Below are positions 16,237-25,734 of a stretch of 54,155 nucleotides of DNA, one piece after another. Both the position numbers and the translations under genes were made by a program. The notes beneath the pieces are model-generated. The model was not told the DNA's origin, made no database searches, and worked only from the letters and a program-made list of their open reading frames with translations. Each line of letters begins with the position of its first letter. Position 1 is the stretch's first letter. The stretch covers positions 1 to 54,155 of the forward strand of contig JABXHW010000044.1 in assembly GCA_013373425.1 (NCBI GenBank), read 5' to 3'. The stretch comes from Flavobacteriia bacterium. Lineage in GTDB: Bacteria; Bacteroidota; Bacteroidia; Flavobacteriales; Schleiferiaceae.

Positions 16237-19035
16237 TCAATGTGCTTCCAACCAATCTTCTCCGGTTCCTGTTTCAACAATAAGAGGCACGTCTAGTTCA
16301 ACAGCGGACTGCATTTCTTCAACTACAAGCTTCTCTAACCTCTCAAGTTCATCTCTCCTCGCGTCAAACACGAGTTCATCATGCACCTGCAAGAGCATTT
16401 TGCTTTTCAGCCCTTCCTCAATCATTCTGTGATGAATCTTAATCATGGCCAACTTGATTACATCGGCCGCTGAACCTTGAATTGGGGCGTTTACCGCATT
16501 CCGCTCGGCATGTCCGCGTACAACCGCATTTCTGGAGTTGATGTCCTTTAAATATCTGCGTCGACCGAGCATGGTCTCTACAAATCCTTGGTTTTTCGCA
16601 AGCTCCACCTGATTGTCGATGTAATCACGAATTCCAGGATATGTGCGGAAATATGCGTCAATCACTTCTTTAGCTTCTGTTCTGCTCAGGTTGGTCTGTT
16701 GACTTAAACCGAAAGCTGAGACGCCGTAAATGATACCGAAGTTTACAGTCTTGGCATGGCTTCGTTGCTCTCTTGTCACTTCATCCAAAGCAACATCAAA
16801 CACTTTTGCCGCCGTTGCCGCGTGAATATCTTCTCCTTTTTGAAAAGCCGAAATCATGGATTCGTCATTGCTCAATGCAGCAATAATCCGAAGTTCAATC
16901 TGACTGTAATCCGCAGCTAGGAGGATGTGGTCAGAATCTCTGGGAATAAACATTCCTCTCACCTTTCGACCGCGCTCTGTGCGAATCGGAATATTTTGAA
17001 GATTCGGATTGGTACTACTCAATCGGCCTGTGGCCGCTACAGTTTGATTAAACGTGGTGTGAATTCTCCCTGTCTTTTTACTCACCAATGCGGGCAAGGC
17101 ATCCACATAGGTGCTCTTCAATTTACCCACTTGTCGCCAATCTAAAATCTTCTGAACGATAGGGTGCTTGTCGACCAAGCCTGCAAGAATATCTTCTGAA
17201 GTAGAGTATTGTCCGCTCTTCGTCTTCTTAGGTTTCTCCATCAGCTCCATCTTGCCGAATAGAATCTCTCCAAGCTGACGTGGAGATCCAATATTGAATG
17301 GCTCTCCGGCTTCTTCAATGATGGACTTCTCAAGCTCCTCGAGTTCTTTTTCCAACTCTTTGCTGTATGAATTCAGCGCATCGACATCGATGTTGATTCC
17401 TTCGTATTCCATTGCGGCCAACACAGGCACTAACGGAGTCTCAACTTCTGAGAATATCTTTTGAACCCCACCTTGGTCGAGGCCCGGCTTGAATTTATTG
17501 TAGAGCTGGAAAGTGATATCCGCATCTTCTCCGGCATATTCCACCACTTTATCTACTTCAACGTCCCGCATACTGCCTTGCGACTTACCCTTCTTACCAA
17601 TTAGAGCTTCAATGGAAACAGGACGGTAGCTCAAGTAGGTTTCAGCGAGGAGGTCCATATTGTGACGCATATCTGGTTGAAGCAGGTAGTGCGCCAACAT
17701 GGTGTCGAATATTTGTCCTTTGATTTGAACGCCGTAGTTCTGCAAAACGGTCATGTCGTACTTCAAGTTCTGACCAATCTTTTCAACTTCGACATTATCA
17801 AAGAAGGGCTTGAATTGATCGACACGTTTCTGTGCTTCTTCGCGGTTTTCAGAAACGGGTACATAGTATGCCTTCCCAGAATCATAGCTAAATGCAATAC
17901 CCACTAGCTCTGCCTCGAGTGCATTCAGAGAGGTGGTCTCAGTATCAAAACAAACGGCCTTCTGCTTGTTGAGTTTGTCCACTAATAGCTGAATGCCCAT
18001 ATCATCATCTACCTTTTGATAGTGATGCTCTGTGTTTTCGATGGTCTTGATTCCGGTGTCTTCAGCACTCGATTCATCATCAGCACCTCCACCGAAGAGG
18101 TCCATTTGATCCCCAGTTTGCTTCACCACCTGAGCGCCAGAATTCTTTTGAATTTCAACATCGAGTACTCGTTTGGCCAAGGTTCGGAACTCGAGTTCTT
18201 CGAAGACGTCTTTGAGCTTGTCTTCGTCGATTGGATCGCGCTTTACATCGGTCTCGCTCAATTTAATTGGAGCGTCGATAAAAATGGTGGCGAGCTTTTT
18301 ACTCAAGACTCCCAATTCGGCGTTATCGCGAATTTTCTCACCGAGCTTACCCTTGATTTCATCGGCATGCTCAAGTGTGCCTTCTAGAGAACCATATTGC
18401 TTGATGAGCTTCACGGCAGTCTTTTCGCCAACACCTGGAAGTCCGGGAATGTTATCTGCTGAATCCCCCATCATACCGAGAATGTCAATCACTTGATCCA
18501 CATTTTCGATATCCCATTTCTCACAAATCTCCTTCGGCCCCATGATCTCTACTTGGCCTCCGCCACGAGGTGGTTTGTACATATAGATATGATCACTAAC
18601 GAGCTGTCCAAAGTCTTTATCGGGAGTCATCATATAGGTGGTAAACCCTTCTTTCTCCGCTTGTTTAGCTAAAGTTCCAATGACGTCATCTGCTTCGTAG
18701 CCTTCTACACCCACATACGGGATTTGAAGCGCGTCGAGTATCTTGTGGATGTAGGGAACAGCAATCTTGATGGCCTCAGGTGTTTCATCGCGATTGGCCT
18801 TGTACTCTTCGTACATCTCATGGCGAATGGTGGGCCCCTTAATATCGAACACCACGGCTATATCCGATGGGTTCTCTTTCTTTAAAACATCTAGAAGGGT
18901 AGTTGTGAAACCATAAATCGCTGAAGTGTCCATCCCCTTACTCGTTACCCTCGGGTTTCGTGCAAAGGCAAAATACGACCTGAAGATGAGGGCGTAGGCA
19001 TCAACTAAAAACAGCTTTTTATCGTTCTCGCTCAT
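16237..19035 (-). CDS. polA: DNA polymerase I
   Basis: A 932-aa, full-length family A polymerase for Okazaki-fragment processing and excision repair. The 5'-3' exonuclease domain (about 1-300) has TPDKDFGQL and the GEKTA helix-hairpin-helix. The 3'-5' proofreading domain (about 335-515) keeps FDTETT, NLKYD and YAGEDAD, so proofreading is probably active. The polymerase domain (about 535-932) has motif A ADYSQIELR, motif B KTVNFGIIYG and motif C VHDELVFD. There is no sign of disruption. It reads away from the divergent mannosyltransferase gene. Confidence 0.97.
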   Translation of the reverse strand: MSENDKKLFLVDAYALIFRSYFAFARNPRVTSKGMDTSAIYGFTTTLLDVLKKENPSDIAVVFDIKGPTIRHEMYEEYKANRDETPEAIKIAVPYIHKILDALQIPYVGVEGYEADDVIGTLAKQAEKEGFTTYMMTPDKDFGQLVSDHIYMYKPPRGGGQVEIMGPKEICEKWDIENVDQVIDILGMMGDSADNIPGLPGVGEKTAVKLIKQYGSLEGTLEHADEIKGKLGEKIRDNAELGVLSKKLATIFIDAPIKLSETDVKRDPIDEDKLKDVFEELEFRTLAKRVLDVEIQKNSGAQVVKQTGDQMDLFGGGADDESSAEDTGIKTIENTEHHYQKVDDDMGIQLLVDKLNKQKAVCFDTETTSLNALEAELVGIAFSYDSGKAYYVPVSENREEAQKRVDQFKPFFDNVEVEKIGQNLKYDMTVLQNYGVQIKGQIFDTMLAHYLLQPDMRHNMDLLAETYLSYRPVSIEALIGKKGKSQGSMRDVEVDKVVEYAGEDADITFQLYNKFKPGLDQGGVQKIFSEVETPLVPVLAAMEYEGINIDVDALNSYSKELEKELEELEKSIIEEAGEPFNIGSPRQLGEILFGKMELMEKPKKTKSGQYSTSEDILAGLVDKHPIVQKILDWRQVGKLKSTYVDALPALVSKKTGRIHTTFNQTVAATGRLSSTNPNLQNIPIRTERGRKVRGMFIPRDSDHILLAADYSQIELRIIAALSNDESMISAFQKGEDIHAATAAKVFDVALDEVTREQRSHAKTVNFGIIYGVSAFGLSQQTNLSRTEAKEVIDAYFRTYPGIRDYIDNQVELAKNQGFVETMLGRRRYLKDINSRNAVVRGHAERNAVNAPIQGSAADVIKLAMIKIHHRMIEEGLKSKMLLQVHDELVFDARRDELERLEKLVVEEMQSAVELDVPLIVETGTGEDWLEAH

Positions 19036-19096
19036 GATTTTTCACTTTGTGGGCAAGATACCAAAAAGCCTAGGCAAGCCTTCACATTAGTTTAGC

Positions 19097-19126
19097 TTTG
19101 TAGGTGCTGTCGAAATGCTATTTTTG
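19097..19126 (+). promoter_or_regulatory. Promoter of the polyprenol-phosphate mannosyltransferase gene
   Basis: A TTTG -33 element (19097-19100) lies 18 nt before an exact -7 box, TATTTTTG (19119-19126). The predicted leader is about 20 nt to the GTG at 19152. Confidence 0.75.
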
Positions 19127-19151
19127 TCGCTTATCCATAAAAAACGAGTAG

Positions 19152-19877
19152 GTGTCTGACTCTCTAGTAATTATACCCACGTACAACGAGCGCGAGAATA
19201 TCGAGAGTATCATCCGTGCCGTTATGCGTCAGCCGTATGGGTTTGAAATCCTCATCGTTGACGATGCTTCTCCAGATGGTACAGGGGATATAGTTCGTTC
19301 CTTACAAGAAGAGTTCGAAGGCCGTGTTCACTTAGAAGTTCGTTCGGGCAAACAAGGTCTAGGTACAGCATACATCTACGGTTTCCGCTGGGCATTGAAG
19401 CGCGATTACGAATTCATCTTTGAGATGGATGCCGATTTCTCACACAATCCAGACGACCTTATTCGACTGAAAGAAGCCTGTGATTTGGGAGCCGATTTGT
19501 CGATTGGTTCTCGTTACGTGAGAGGAGTGAACGTTGTAAACTGGCCGATGAGTCGAGTTCTGCTATCGTTCTTTGCGTCTAAGTATGTTCGCTTTGTTAC
19601 GGGTATTCACGTGCATGATACCACTGCAGGATTTAAATGCTACAGACGTCGAGTGCTAGAGAAAATCAATCTCAACCAAATCCGATTCGTCGGTTACGCA
19701 TTCCAGATTGAAATGAAATTCAAAGCCTGGAAGCACGGTTTCAAGATTAGCGAAGTTCCCGTGATTTTCACGGACCGTACCGCTGGTCAATCTAAAATGA
19801 CCCGTGGAATCGTGAAAGAAGCAGTTTTTGGCGTAATTCGTCTCAAGTTGGACAGCATCTTCGGACGAGATTACTAG
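19152..19877 (+). CDS. Polyprenol-phosphate mannosyltransferase-type glycosyltransferase (GT2)
   Basis: A 241-aa family 2 glycosyltransferase like dolichol-phosphate mannose synthase, which moves a hexose from a nucleotide sugar to polyprenyl phosphate at the inner membrane. Visible motifs are PTYNERENI (9-17), VDDASPDGT (36-44), the metal-binding DAD in EMDADFSHNP (about 96-105) and GSRYVRG. It lacks the C-terminal membrane domain of longer homologues. The start is GTG: no in-frame ATG lies between the promoter and the conserved PTYNE motif. Donor sugar is inferred from the family only. Confidence 0.88.
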   Translation: MSDSLVIIPTYNERENIESIIRAVMRQPYGFEILIVDDASPDGTGDIVRSLQEEFEGRVHLEVRSGKQGLGTAYIYGFRWALKRDYEFIFEMDADFSHNPDDLIRLKEACDLGADLSIGSRYVRGVNVVNWPMSRVLLSFFASKYVRFVTGIHVHDTTAGFKCYRRRVLEKINLNQIRFVGYAFQIEMKFKAWKHGFKISEVPVIFTDRTAGQSKMTRGIVKEAVFGVIRLKLDSIFGRDY

Positions 19878-19930
19878 AGAATTCGAAGCTTTTTCGGAAA
19901 TTTGCGCACCCCCTATAAATGGACCTTGCA

Positions 19931-21277
19931 ATGAGCCGAAGTACCCTTATCAAGAACGCCAAGATTGTCAATGAAGGCGAAGTAAGAGAAGGTGATGTAT
20001 TGATTGAGAGCGGAAGAATCGCGCATGTCGACCGCCATATTTCCCCGAAGAATGGAGATGTAAGAATCATCGATGCCCACGGAATGTACCTCATTCCTGG
20101 ATTGATCGATGACCAGGTTCACTTCAGAGAGCCTGGCCTCACACACAAGGCAGAGATTCAGACTGAAACACGTGCTGCAGTGGCTGGAGGTATCACATCA
20201 TATATTGAGCAACCCAACACAGTTCCTCAAGCAACGACTGTTGCGCTAGTCGAGAAGAAGTACGACAGAGCGGCTCAGGTTTCATTGGCCAATTACGGTT
20301 TCAATATCGGCGCAACGAACAACAACGTTGAAGACCTACTTCGAGTGGATAAAACTCGAATTCCAGGGGTAAAAATCTTTATGGGTTCTAGCACCGGCAA
20401 TATGTTGGTGGACGATTTGAAAGCTTTGGAGAGAATCTTCTCTGAGGTTGATAATCAACTCATCACCCATTGTGAGGATGAAGAGACGATTCGAAAGAAT
20501 CTTGCAAAATATAAGGAGGAGTACGGTGATGATATTCCAATGAAGTATCACCCAATCATCCGAAGCGCTGAAGCTTGTCATTTGAGCAGTTCTACTGCCG
20601 TGGAATTGGCGAAGAAACACAACTCGCGACTTCACGTTTACCACATTTCTACTGGGATTGAAACTGAATTATTTGACAATTCGGTACCATTAGCGGAGAA
20701 GCGAATCACATCTGAAGCTTGTATCCACCACCTTTGGTTCAACGATTCTCAATACGATGAGAAAGGTTCATTGATCAAATGGAACCCAGCAGTGAAAACA
20801 GAAGCCGATCGACTCAAGATTTGGGAAGCGCTTCTCAATGATAAAATCGACGTAATTGCAACTGATCACGCTCCTCACACACGTGAAGAGAAGAACAATC
20901 CATATACCTCAGCTCCGAGTGGAGGTCCATTGGTTCAACATGCATTGGTGGCTTTGATGGAGTTCGTTAACGACGGAACGATGACCATCGAAAAGATGGT
21001 AGAGAAAGCGTGTCACAACCCTGCTATCCTGTTCAAGATTAAAGAGAGAGGTTATATCCGAGAAGGATATCATGCCGATTTAGTCTTGGTAGATCCTGCA
21101 CGTCCATGGACAGTAACCGATGAGAATGTTCTTTCGAAGTGTGGCTGGTCACCTTTTGAAGGCACCACGTTCAAAGCGCGCGTATCCCATACTTTTGTGA
21201 ACGGTCACCTCGTTTACAGAAACGGACAGATTGATGACTCCGTGATGGGCGAACGCCTTACTTATGATCGCGATTAA
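19931..21277 (+). CDS. pyrC: Dihydroorotase (flavobacterial type)
   Basis: This enzyme cyclises carbamoyl-aspartate to dihydroorotate in pyrimidine synthesis. The 448-aa amidohydrolase keeps the VHFREPG motif, GVKIFMG with the probable carbamylated Lys, THCED, VYHIST and the catalytic Asp in ATDHAPH. The first residue of the usual metal-binding HxH is Gln (DDQVHF), so the metal site differs from the textbook form. I recall this as a shared flavobacterial trait. ATG 19931 (MSRSTLIKN) fits family N-termini; ATG 19919 would add four residues. The next gene starts on the last base of its stop codon. Confidence 0.9.
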   Translation: MSRSTLIKNAKIVNEGEVREGDVLIESGRIAHVDRHISPKNGDVRIIDAHGMYLIPGLIDDQVHFREPGLTHKAEIQTETRAAVAGGITSYIEQPNTVPQATTVALVEKKYDRAAQVSLANYGFNIGATNNNVEDLLRVDKTRIPGVKIFMGSSTGNMLVDDLKALERIFSEVDNQLITHCEDEETIRKNLAKYKEEYGDDIPMKYHPIIRSAEACHLSSSTAVELAKKHNSRLHVYHISTGIETELFDNSVPLAEKRITSEACIHHLWFNDSQYDEKGSLIKWNPAVKTEADRLKIWEALLNDKIDVIATDHAPHTREEKNNPYTSAPSGGPLVQHALVALMEFVNDGTMTIEKMVEKACHNPAILFKIKERGYIREGYHADLVLVDPARPWTVTDENVLSKCGWSPFEGTTFKARVSHTFVNGHLVYRNGQIDDSVMGERLTYDRD

Positions 21278-21714
21278 TGATTAAAATGCTCGGTAAATAC
21301 ACTTTTGTACTTCTTGGTCTCGCTTGGATCCTTACATCCTGTGAGCCAGTAGAAGGACAAAGAGTGAAACCGGCGCCTGAAGATCTCATTCCACAAGAAA
21401 CCATGACTCAGATGCTTATTGATATGCATCTGATTGAAGGTGCTCGGTCGGGTACGCGCGTGCTCGGTGATAGCGCTTCAGTGGATGCGTATTACGACGG
21501 ACTTTGGAGGAAGTACGACGTTACCCAAGAGCAATACGATAGCAGTTTCCGTTATTACACGCAACATCCTGTTGAAATGATGGAGATGTACGACATCGTT
21601 ATCGATAGCCTACGTCTCAGAGAAATAAAAATCACGGAGCAGGCACGCAACTTCCGATCGACCAGGAATGTCAATCGAGAAGAGGAAGAGACTTCTCAAG
21701 AAGAAGTGGAGTAA
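21277..21714 (+). CDS. DUF4296 lipoprotein
   Basis: A 145-aa probable lipoprotein. The signal sequence ends in a lipobox (LTSC, Cys22), and the mature part fits DUF4296: EDLIPQETM, a LIDMHLIEGA helix, YY..HPVEMMEMYDIVIDSL. Function is unknown. The ATG overlaps the dihydroorotase stop in the form TAATG, so the two are translationally coupled. A second ATG at 21286 is possible. It converges on tyrS with a 2-bp gap. The C-terminal 20 residues are Glu-rich. Confidence 0.85.
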   Translation: MIKMLGKYTFVLLGLAWILTSCEPVEGQRVKPAPEDLIPQETMTQMLIDMHLIEGARSGTRVLGDSASVDAYYDGLWRKYDVTQEQYDSSFRYYTQHPVEMMEMYDIVIDSLRLREIKITEQARNFRSTRNVNREEEETSQEEVE

Positions 21715-21716
21715 AT

Positions 21717-22997
21717 CTACTCGGCAATAACGAGGAAGTAGTTCTTCTTGCCTCGCTGAACCAAAATGTACTTATCGTTTAAAAGGTCGCTAGCAGTGAT
21801 TTCACGCTCTACGTTGACCTTCGTTTTATTGATAGCAATACCGTTACTCTGGGTCAATTTGCGCGCTTCCCCTTTAGAGGATTGAATAGATGTCGTTACT
21901 GCCAAGAAATCGACGATTCCAATTCCAGCTTCAATCTCGCTCTTCGAGACAGTGAATTGCGGGACTCCGTCTAGAACAGAAAGAAGAAGCTTACTGTCGA
22001 GCGTTCTCAACTCTTCTTCAGGTGCTTTTCCAAACAGAATCTCACTTGCGCGAATTGCGTTTTCCAATTCCGACTTGCTGTGAACGCGCTCTGTGATTTC
22101 TTCTGCGAGTGCGCGTTGAAGAATTCGCATGTGTGGCGCTTTAGCATGTTCAGCTTCTAGGGCTTCAATCTCTTCTCGACCTTTCACACTAAAGATTCGA
22201 ATGTAATTGCTCACATCTTCATCAGCCGCATTGAACCAGAATTGGTAGAACTGGTAAGGAGAAGTCTTCTCAGGATCGAGCCACACGTTCCCACTTTCAG
22301 ATTTGCCAAACTTGGTGCCATCCGCTTTTTTGATGAGCGGGGTGGTAAGTGCAAAAGCCTCACCGCCTCCCATTCGGCGAATAAGCTCGGTTCCAGTGGT
22401 GATGTTCCCCCATTGATCCGATCCACCCATCTGCAGCTTGAGTCCTTCATTCTTCCAAAGGTGGAAAAAGTCGTATCCCTGAATGAGCTGATAGCTGAAT
22501 TCGGTGAATGAAATACCTGTATCCATTCTCGATTTCACGCTGTCTTTCGCCAACATGTAGTTCACGGTAATGTGTTTACCTACATCGCGAATGAAATCGA
22601 GAAAGTTCCAATCTTTAAACCAGTCGTAGTTATTGACCATCACAGCTGGGTTCTCCGATTTGTCGAAATCGAGGAATTTCTCGAGTTGCTTTTTCTGCGA
22701 CTCCAAGTTGTGCTGGAGCTGGTCGCGATCGAGTAGATTTCGCTCGTCCGACTTGAAGCTCGGATCGCCCACAAGGCCAGTTGCACCACCGATGAGTGCT
22801 ACAGGTTGATGTCCGCATCGCTGGAAGTGGGTGAGTGTCATCACTTGAACTAGGTTGCCCACGCCTAACGAATCGGCAGTTGGATCGAAGCCAATATACC
22901 CACGAACCATTTCAGAATTGAGCAATTCTTCCGTTCCTGGCATTACGTCGTGAAGCATTCTTCTCCAGCGTAATTCTTCGATGAAATTCTTTGGCAT
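21717..22997 (-). CDS. tyrS: Tyrosyl-tRNA synthetase with altered HIGH motif
   Basis: A 426-aa class I aminoacyl-tRNA synthetase that charges tRNA-Tyr. It keeps GFDPTADS (36-43), the tyrosine-binding region ([19 protein letters not shown]), the KMSKS-equivalent KFGKS and a C-terminal S4-like RNA-binding domain. The HIGH motif, however, reads GVGN (45-48): the first His is Gly45. The usual GDPSGKS reads GDPSFKS, with Phe81. The frame is intact and otherwise typical of Bacteroidota TyrRS. The His-to-Gly change needs two base substitutions, so a single sequencing error does not explain it. Confidence 0.93.
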   Translation of the reverse strand: MPKNFIEELRWRRMLHDVMPGTEELLNSEMVRGYIGFDPTADSLGVGNLVQVMTLTHFQRCGHQPVALIGGATGLVGDPSFKSDERNLLDRDQLQHNLESQKKQLEKFLDFDKSENPAVMVNNYDWFKDWNFLDFIRDVGKHITVNYMLAKDSVKSRMDTGISFTEFSYQLIQGYDFFHLWKNEGLKLQMGGSDQWGNITTGTELIRRMGGGEAFALTTPLIKKADGTKFGKSESGNVWLDPEKTSPYQFYQFWFNAADEDVSNYIRIFSVKGREEIEALEAEHAKAPHMRILQRALAEEITERVHSKSELENAIRASEILFGKAPEEELRTLDSKLLLSVLDGVPQFTVSKSEIEAGIGIVDFLAVTTSIQSSKGEARKLTQSNGIAINKTKVNVEREITASDLLNDKYILVQRGKKNYFLVIAE

Positions 22998-23024
22998 GAC
23001 TGTGACTTCGAGTTACTAGTGGCG

Positions 23025-23032
23025 CAAAAATA
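23025..23032 (-). promoter_or_regulatory. -7 box for tyrS
   Basis: The minus strand reads TATTTTTG, an exact TAnnTTTG match, predicting a leader of about 20 nt. No clear -33 TTG is seen. Confidence 0.5.
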
Positions 23033-23107
23033 ATGTACTTCGTGGAGAACGGAGGAAGGAAATTCAGAATAGGTAAAATTGCCTTCTACATTGCTTACTT
23101 TCGCTTT

Positions 23108-24121
23108 ATGATTCTCGTAACAGGAGGCACTGGATTGGTAGGTTCGCATTTGTTGCGTCGCTTGGTTGAGCGTGGGGAGCAAGTCCGTGCTACCTATCGA
23201 TCTGAAAGCTCCAAGAAGAACACGTTGAAGGTCTTCGGCTACGTCCATGACGAGCCAGAAGATTGGATGAACCGAATTGAGTGGGTTCAGACCGATCTAT
23301 TTGACACCGTTGATCTCGACGAGGTCATGGATGGCGTAAAGGTTGTTTTCCACTGTGCAGCCGTAGTCAGTTTTCAGCCATCGGACAAAGATTTGATGCT
23401 TCAGGGAAATCCAAAGATGACTCGCTTGCTAGTGAACGCGGCAATTGCTGCCGGTGTGAAGGACTTCATACACGTGAGTTCAGTAGCTGCAATCGGTCGA
23501 GCCAAAGAAGGCGAACTTACCAATGAAAATACAGAGTGGAAGGATTCACCCTTGATTTCGGTTTATTCAAAAAGCAAGTTTGCCGCCGAAACTGAGGTGT
23601 GGCGAGGAGCTGAAGAAGGATTAAATGTTGGGTTCGTAAACCCTTCTATCATTCTCGGACCAGGGAATTGGGATAGCGGATCGAGTAAACTGTTCCACAC
23701 ATTCTACAAAGGATTCCGTTTTTACACGGCTGGTAGAACGGGCTTTGTGGATGTTGAAGATGTTGTAGAATCGATGCTTCGTGTGTGGGAACGCAAGGCC
23801 TTCTCCAAGCGATTTATCCTCTCGTCTGAGAATATCAAATACAAACAGCTCTTCGATTGGATTACTGAGGCATATGGAACAAAAGCTCCGGATATTTTAC
23901 CTCCTCGTTGGGTGATGGAAGTACTTTGGAGGGTGGAATGGCTTAGATCGAAATTGACAGGCTCTGCACCGTTAGTGACCAAGGAGACTGCACGGACAGC
24001 TCGGAGTGAAACTCGATTTGACAACTCCCGAGCAAAGGACGAGTTAGGAATGGAGTTCATGCCGGTCAAGGAATCGGTTCAAAAGAACTGCAAGCTTTAT
24101 CTCCGCGATTTAGAAGGGTAG
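23108..24121 (+). CDS. NAD-dependent epimerase/dehydratase family protein (extended SDR)
   Basis: A 337-aa extended short-chain dehydrogenase. The N-terminal nucleotide-binding motif is VTGGTGLVGSH (residues 4-14). HVSSVAAIG and YSKSKFAAE supply the catalytic Ser, Tyr and Lys. It resembles dihydroflavonol-4-reductase-like or 3-beta-HSD-like proteins; the substrate cannot be deduced. The start is ATG 23108, where homology to the fold begins; a longer frame to 23033 adds unrelated residues. It is divergent from tyrS and ends before a bidirectional terminator. Confidence 0.87.
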   Translation: MILVTGGTGLVGSHLLRRLVERGEQVRATYRSESSKKNTLKVFGYVHDEPEDWMNRIEWVQTDLFDTVDLDEVMDGVKVVFHCAAVVSFQPSDKDLMLQGNPKMTRLLVNAAIAAGVKDFIHVSSVAAIGRAKEGELTNENTEWKDSPLISVYSKSKFAAETEVWRGAEEGLNVGFVNPSIILGPGNWDSGSSKLFHTFYKGFRFYTAGRTGFVDVEDVVESMLRVWERKAFSKRFILSSENIKYKQLFDWITEAYGTKAPDILPPRWVMEVLWRVEWLRSKLTGSAPLVTKETARTARSETRFDNSRAKDELGMEFMPVKESVQKNCKLYLRDLEG

Positions 24122-24134
24122 AATTATCAGCATA

Positions 24135-24170
24135 AAAAAGCTCCCAAGACATTTGCCTCGGGAGCTTTTT
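24135..24170. terminator. Bidirectional terminator
   Basis: AAAAAGCTCCC (24135-24145) pairs perfectly with GGGAGCTTTTT (24160-24170). It lies between the converging epimerase and PPC-like genes and has T tracts in both directions. Confidence 0.92.
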
Positions 24171-24187
24171 ATAGAGTGTAATCCAGA

Positions 24188-24883
24188 TTATTCTGGAACG
24201 ATGATTTCGAGATCATAAGCGCCTACTTCCTCAATATCGAGAGTAGTACAGTGGATAGTCCACTCACCTGATTCTGGGCTAAGACCAGTCAACATTGAAA
24301 TGCTGATGTCACCATCATAATCGTCATTTCTGAAAGTTTCACCACTTGGAGAAACTACTACCAAGAATCCATCGAATCCGTAAGACTTCATACGAACTGA
24401 GAATGGAGATCCTGCCTCGATAGTTCTTTTGTAAGTATCAACATACTCTCCTTTTGGAAGTTGCTCATCGCGAGGAACTAGACGTCCTTCAATTCTTTCT
24501 ACAGACACTTCTTGATCCATATCGATAGAAAGCGTGTATGCTCCTTCCGATTCAGCGTCGTATGAAGAGGCCCAGATAATGTAGGTGCCTTCTTCTTCAG
24601 CAAGGAATTCGATATAGCTATCAGAACCCTCCCAGTCGTCATTGTATTCTTCAGTACCGTAAGGAGTTTTGATGATGAGGTAGGTGTCGATTTCGTCAGA
24701 TGAGAGAGTTACTTTCATCATACGCGCTCCGTCGAGCTCTACAGTGTGGACGTCGTAATATTCTTGTCCTTCTCGGCTAAGATCTCCGGCTGAAAGTGTG
24801 CCTTCGATTTCTTCGGTTTGTGCTGTGAGTAACGCCGGTGCTGTAGCCAAAACAGCGCTTGCTAGCAGGTGTGAAAACTTCAT
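24188..24883 (-). CDS. Secreted protein with two PPC-like beta domains
   Basis: A 231-aa exported protein with a signal peptide (about 1-21, ending LLTAQ). The mature part is an internal duplication of about 100 residues. Each half begins IEG-L, has an aromatic/acidic mid-section, a PxGxxxxNDD motif (PYGTEEYNDDW and PSGETFRNDDY), then a GxYxLxI ending (GAYTLSI, GAYDLEI). This is the pattern of bacterial pre-peptidase C-terminal (PPC) domains, usually found as accessory domains on secreted proteases. Here they stand alone. Strongly acidic. Function unknown. Confidence 0.75.
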   Translation of the reverse strand: MKFSHLLASAVLATAPALLTAQTEEIEGTLSAGDLSREGQEYYDVHTVELDGARMMKVTLSSDEIDTYLIIKTPYGTEEYNDDWEGSDSYIEFLAEEEGTYIIWASSYDAESEGAYTLSIDMDQEVSVERIEGRLVPRDEQLPKGEYVDTYKRTIEAGSPFSVRMKSYGFDGFLVVVSPSGETFRNDDYDGDISISMLTGLSPESGEWTIHCTTLDIEEVGAYDLEIIVPE

Positions 24884-24943
24884 ACTTGAGTAATTTAGGG
24901 TTAGACGAATCTGAGTTTTACAAGAGCTATGCCAAAATAGGCA

Positions 24944-25696
24944 TTAAAGGGGAAGGTATTCATAAACGATGTCTGAAATCGTCTCCCTATTTCTATTGTT
25001 AGCCTGACCTAGCCACGTGTAGTGTCGTCCTCGTTCTTCGTAATATTCTCTTTCCATGTTGGAGCTGATTCGCTCCGTTGTAGTTACCACACATTGGATA
25101 TTGGTGCCTCGCATAATGACCAATACGCGGAATGGGAATTCATTGTATTCTGAATTTTCCTCATCGGTATTTCGAAGCACCCAAACATTCATTCCATTCG
25201 AGAGCTCTTCCTTAAACCCGAGCTCTTTCAACTTCGACTGCAAGTCGCGTCCATTCACTCTTCGAGTTCCGTTAAATGCACTTTGTAAGGCATCTTCAGC
25301 TCTCGTTCCGGTGTAGGTATCAAACTTTGAAACAAAACCTTTTACAATACCTGTGCGGTAATCAGACATTCTGAAACCTTCGTGCTGGAAGATTTCTTCT
25401 ACTTGAATGGTTGCTTTGACTTCGCCGATTGGATTGCCATCATAATCGAAGATTTGAGCACCTTCACTAAGCGTGCTATCGGCATTCAAATCATCTTCAT
25501 CAAAGATGATTCTCTTGGACACAGAATACCAAAGTGGATTCTCTACTTCGCTGAATAATGATGCGCTGTCGCTAAAGGCGATGAGTGTATTGCCATCTAC
25601 GGCATCAACGAGTTCGCCTCCCACTTTCATGATTTGTGCTGAAAGCGAGCCCGAGAGAATGAGTCCTAGAATTGGAAGGAGTAATTTTCCTTTCAT
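24944..25696 (-). CDS. Secreted protein of unknown function
   Basis: A 250-aa product with a signal peptide (MKGKLLLPILGLILSGSLSAQ region). I do not recognise the mature domain. It has a beta-rich N-terminal part and, from about 125, a mixed region with GTRRVNGRDL and an RVLVIMRGTNIQCVVTTTE segment. There is no sorting domain, lipobox or obvious barrel, so a periplasmic location is likely. It is transcribed toward the PPC-like gene, 60 bp away, and may share its transcript. Confidence 0.65.
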   Translation of the reverse strand: MKGKLLLPILGLILSGSLSAQIMKVGGELVDAVDGNTLIAFSDSASLFSEVENPLWYSVSKRIIFDEDDLNADSTLSEGAQIFDYDGNPIGEVKATIQVEEIFQHEGFRMSDYRTGIVKGFVSKFDTYTGTRAEDALQSAFNGTRRVNGRDLQSKLKELGFKEELSNGMNVWVLRNTDEENSEYNEFPFRVLVIMRGTNIQCVVTTTERISSNMEREYYEERGRHYTWLGQANNRNRETISDIVYEYLPL

Positions 25697-25734
25697 GTAC
25701 AGTAGGTGATTTGTATGAAGGTATTCAATTCGGC

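Noticed and set aside
21717-22997. tyrS as a pseudogene
   Set aside because: The frame is full length, the KFGKS and tyrosine-pocket motifs are intact, and it has a promoter-like box. The HIGH change alone does not show loss of function.
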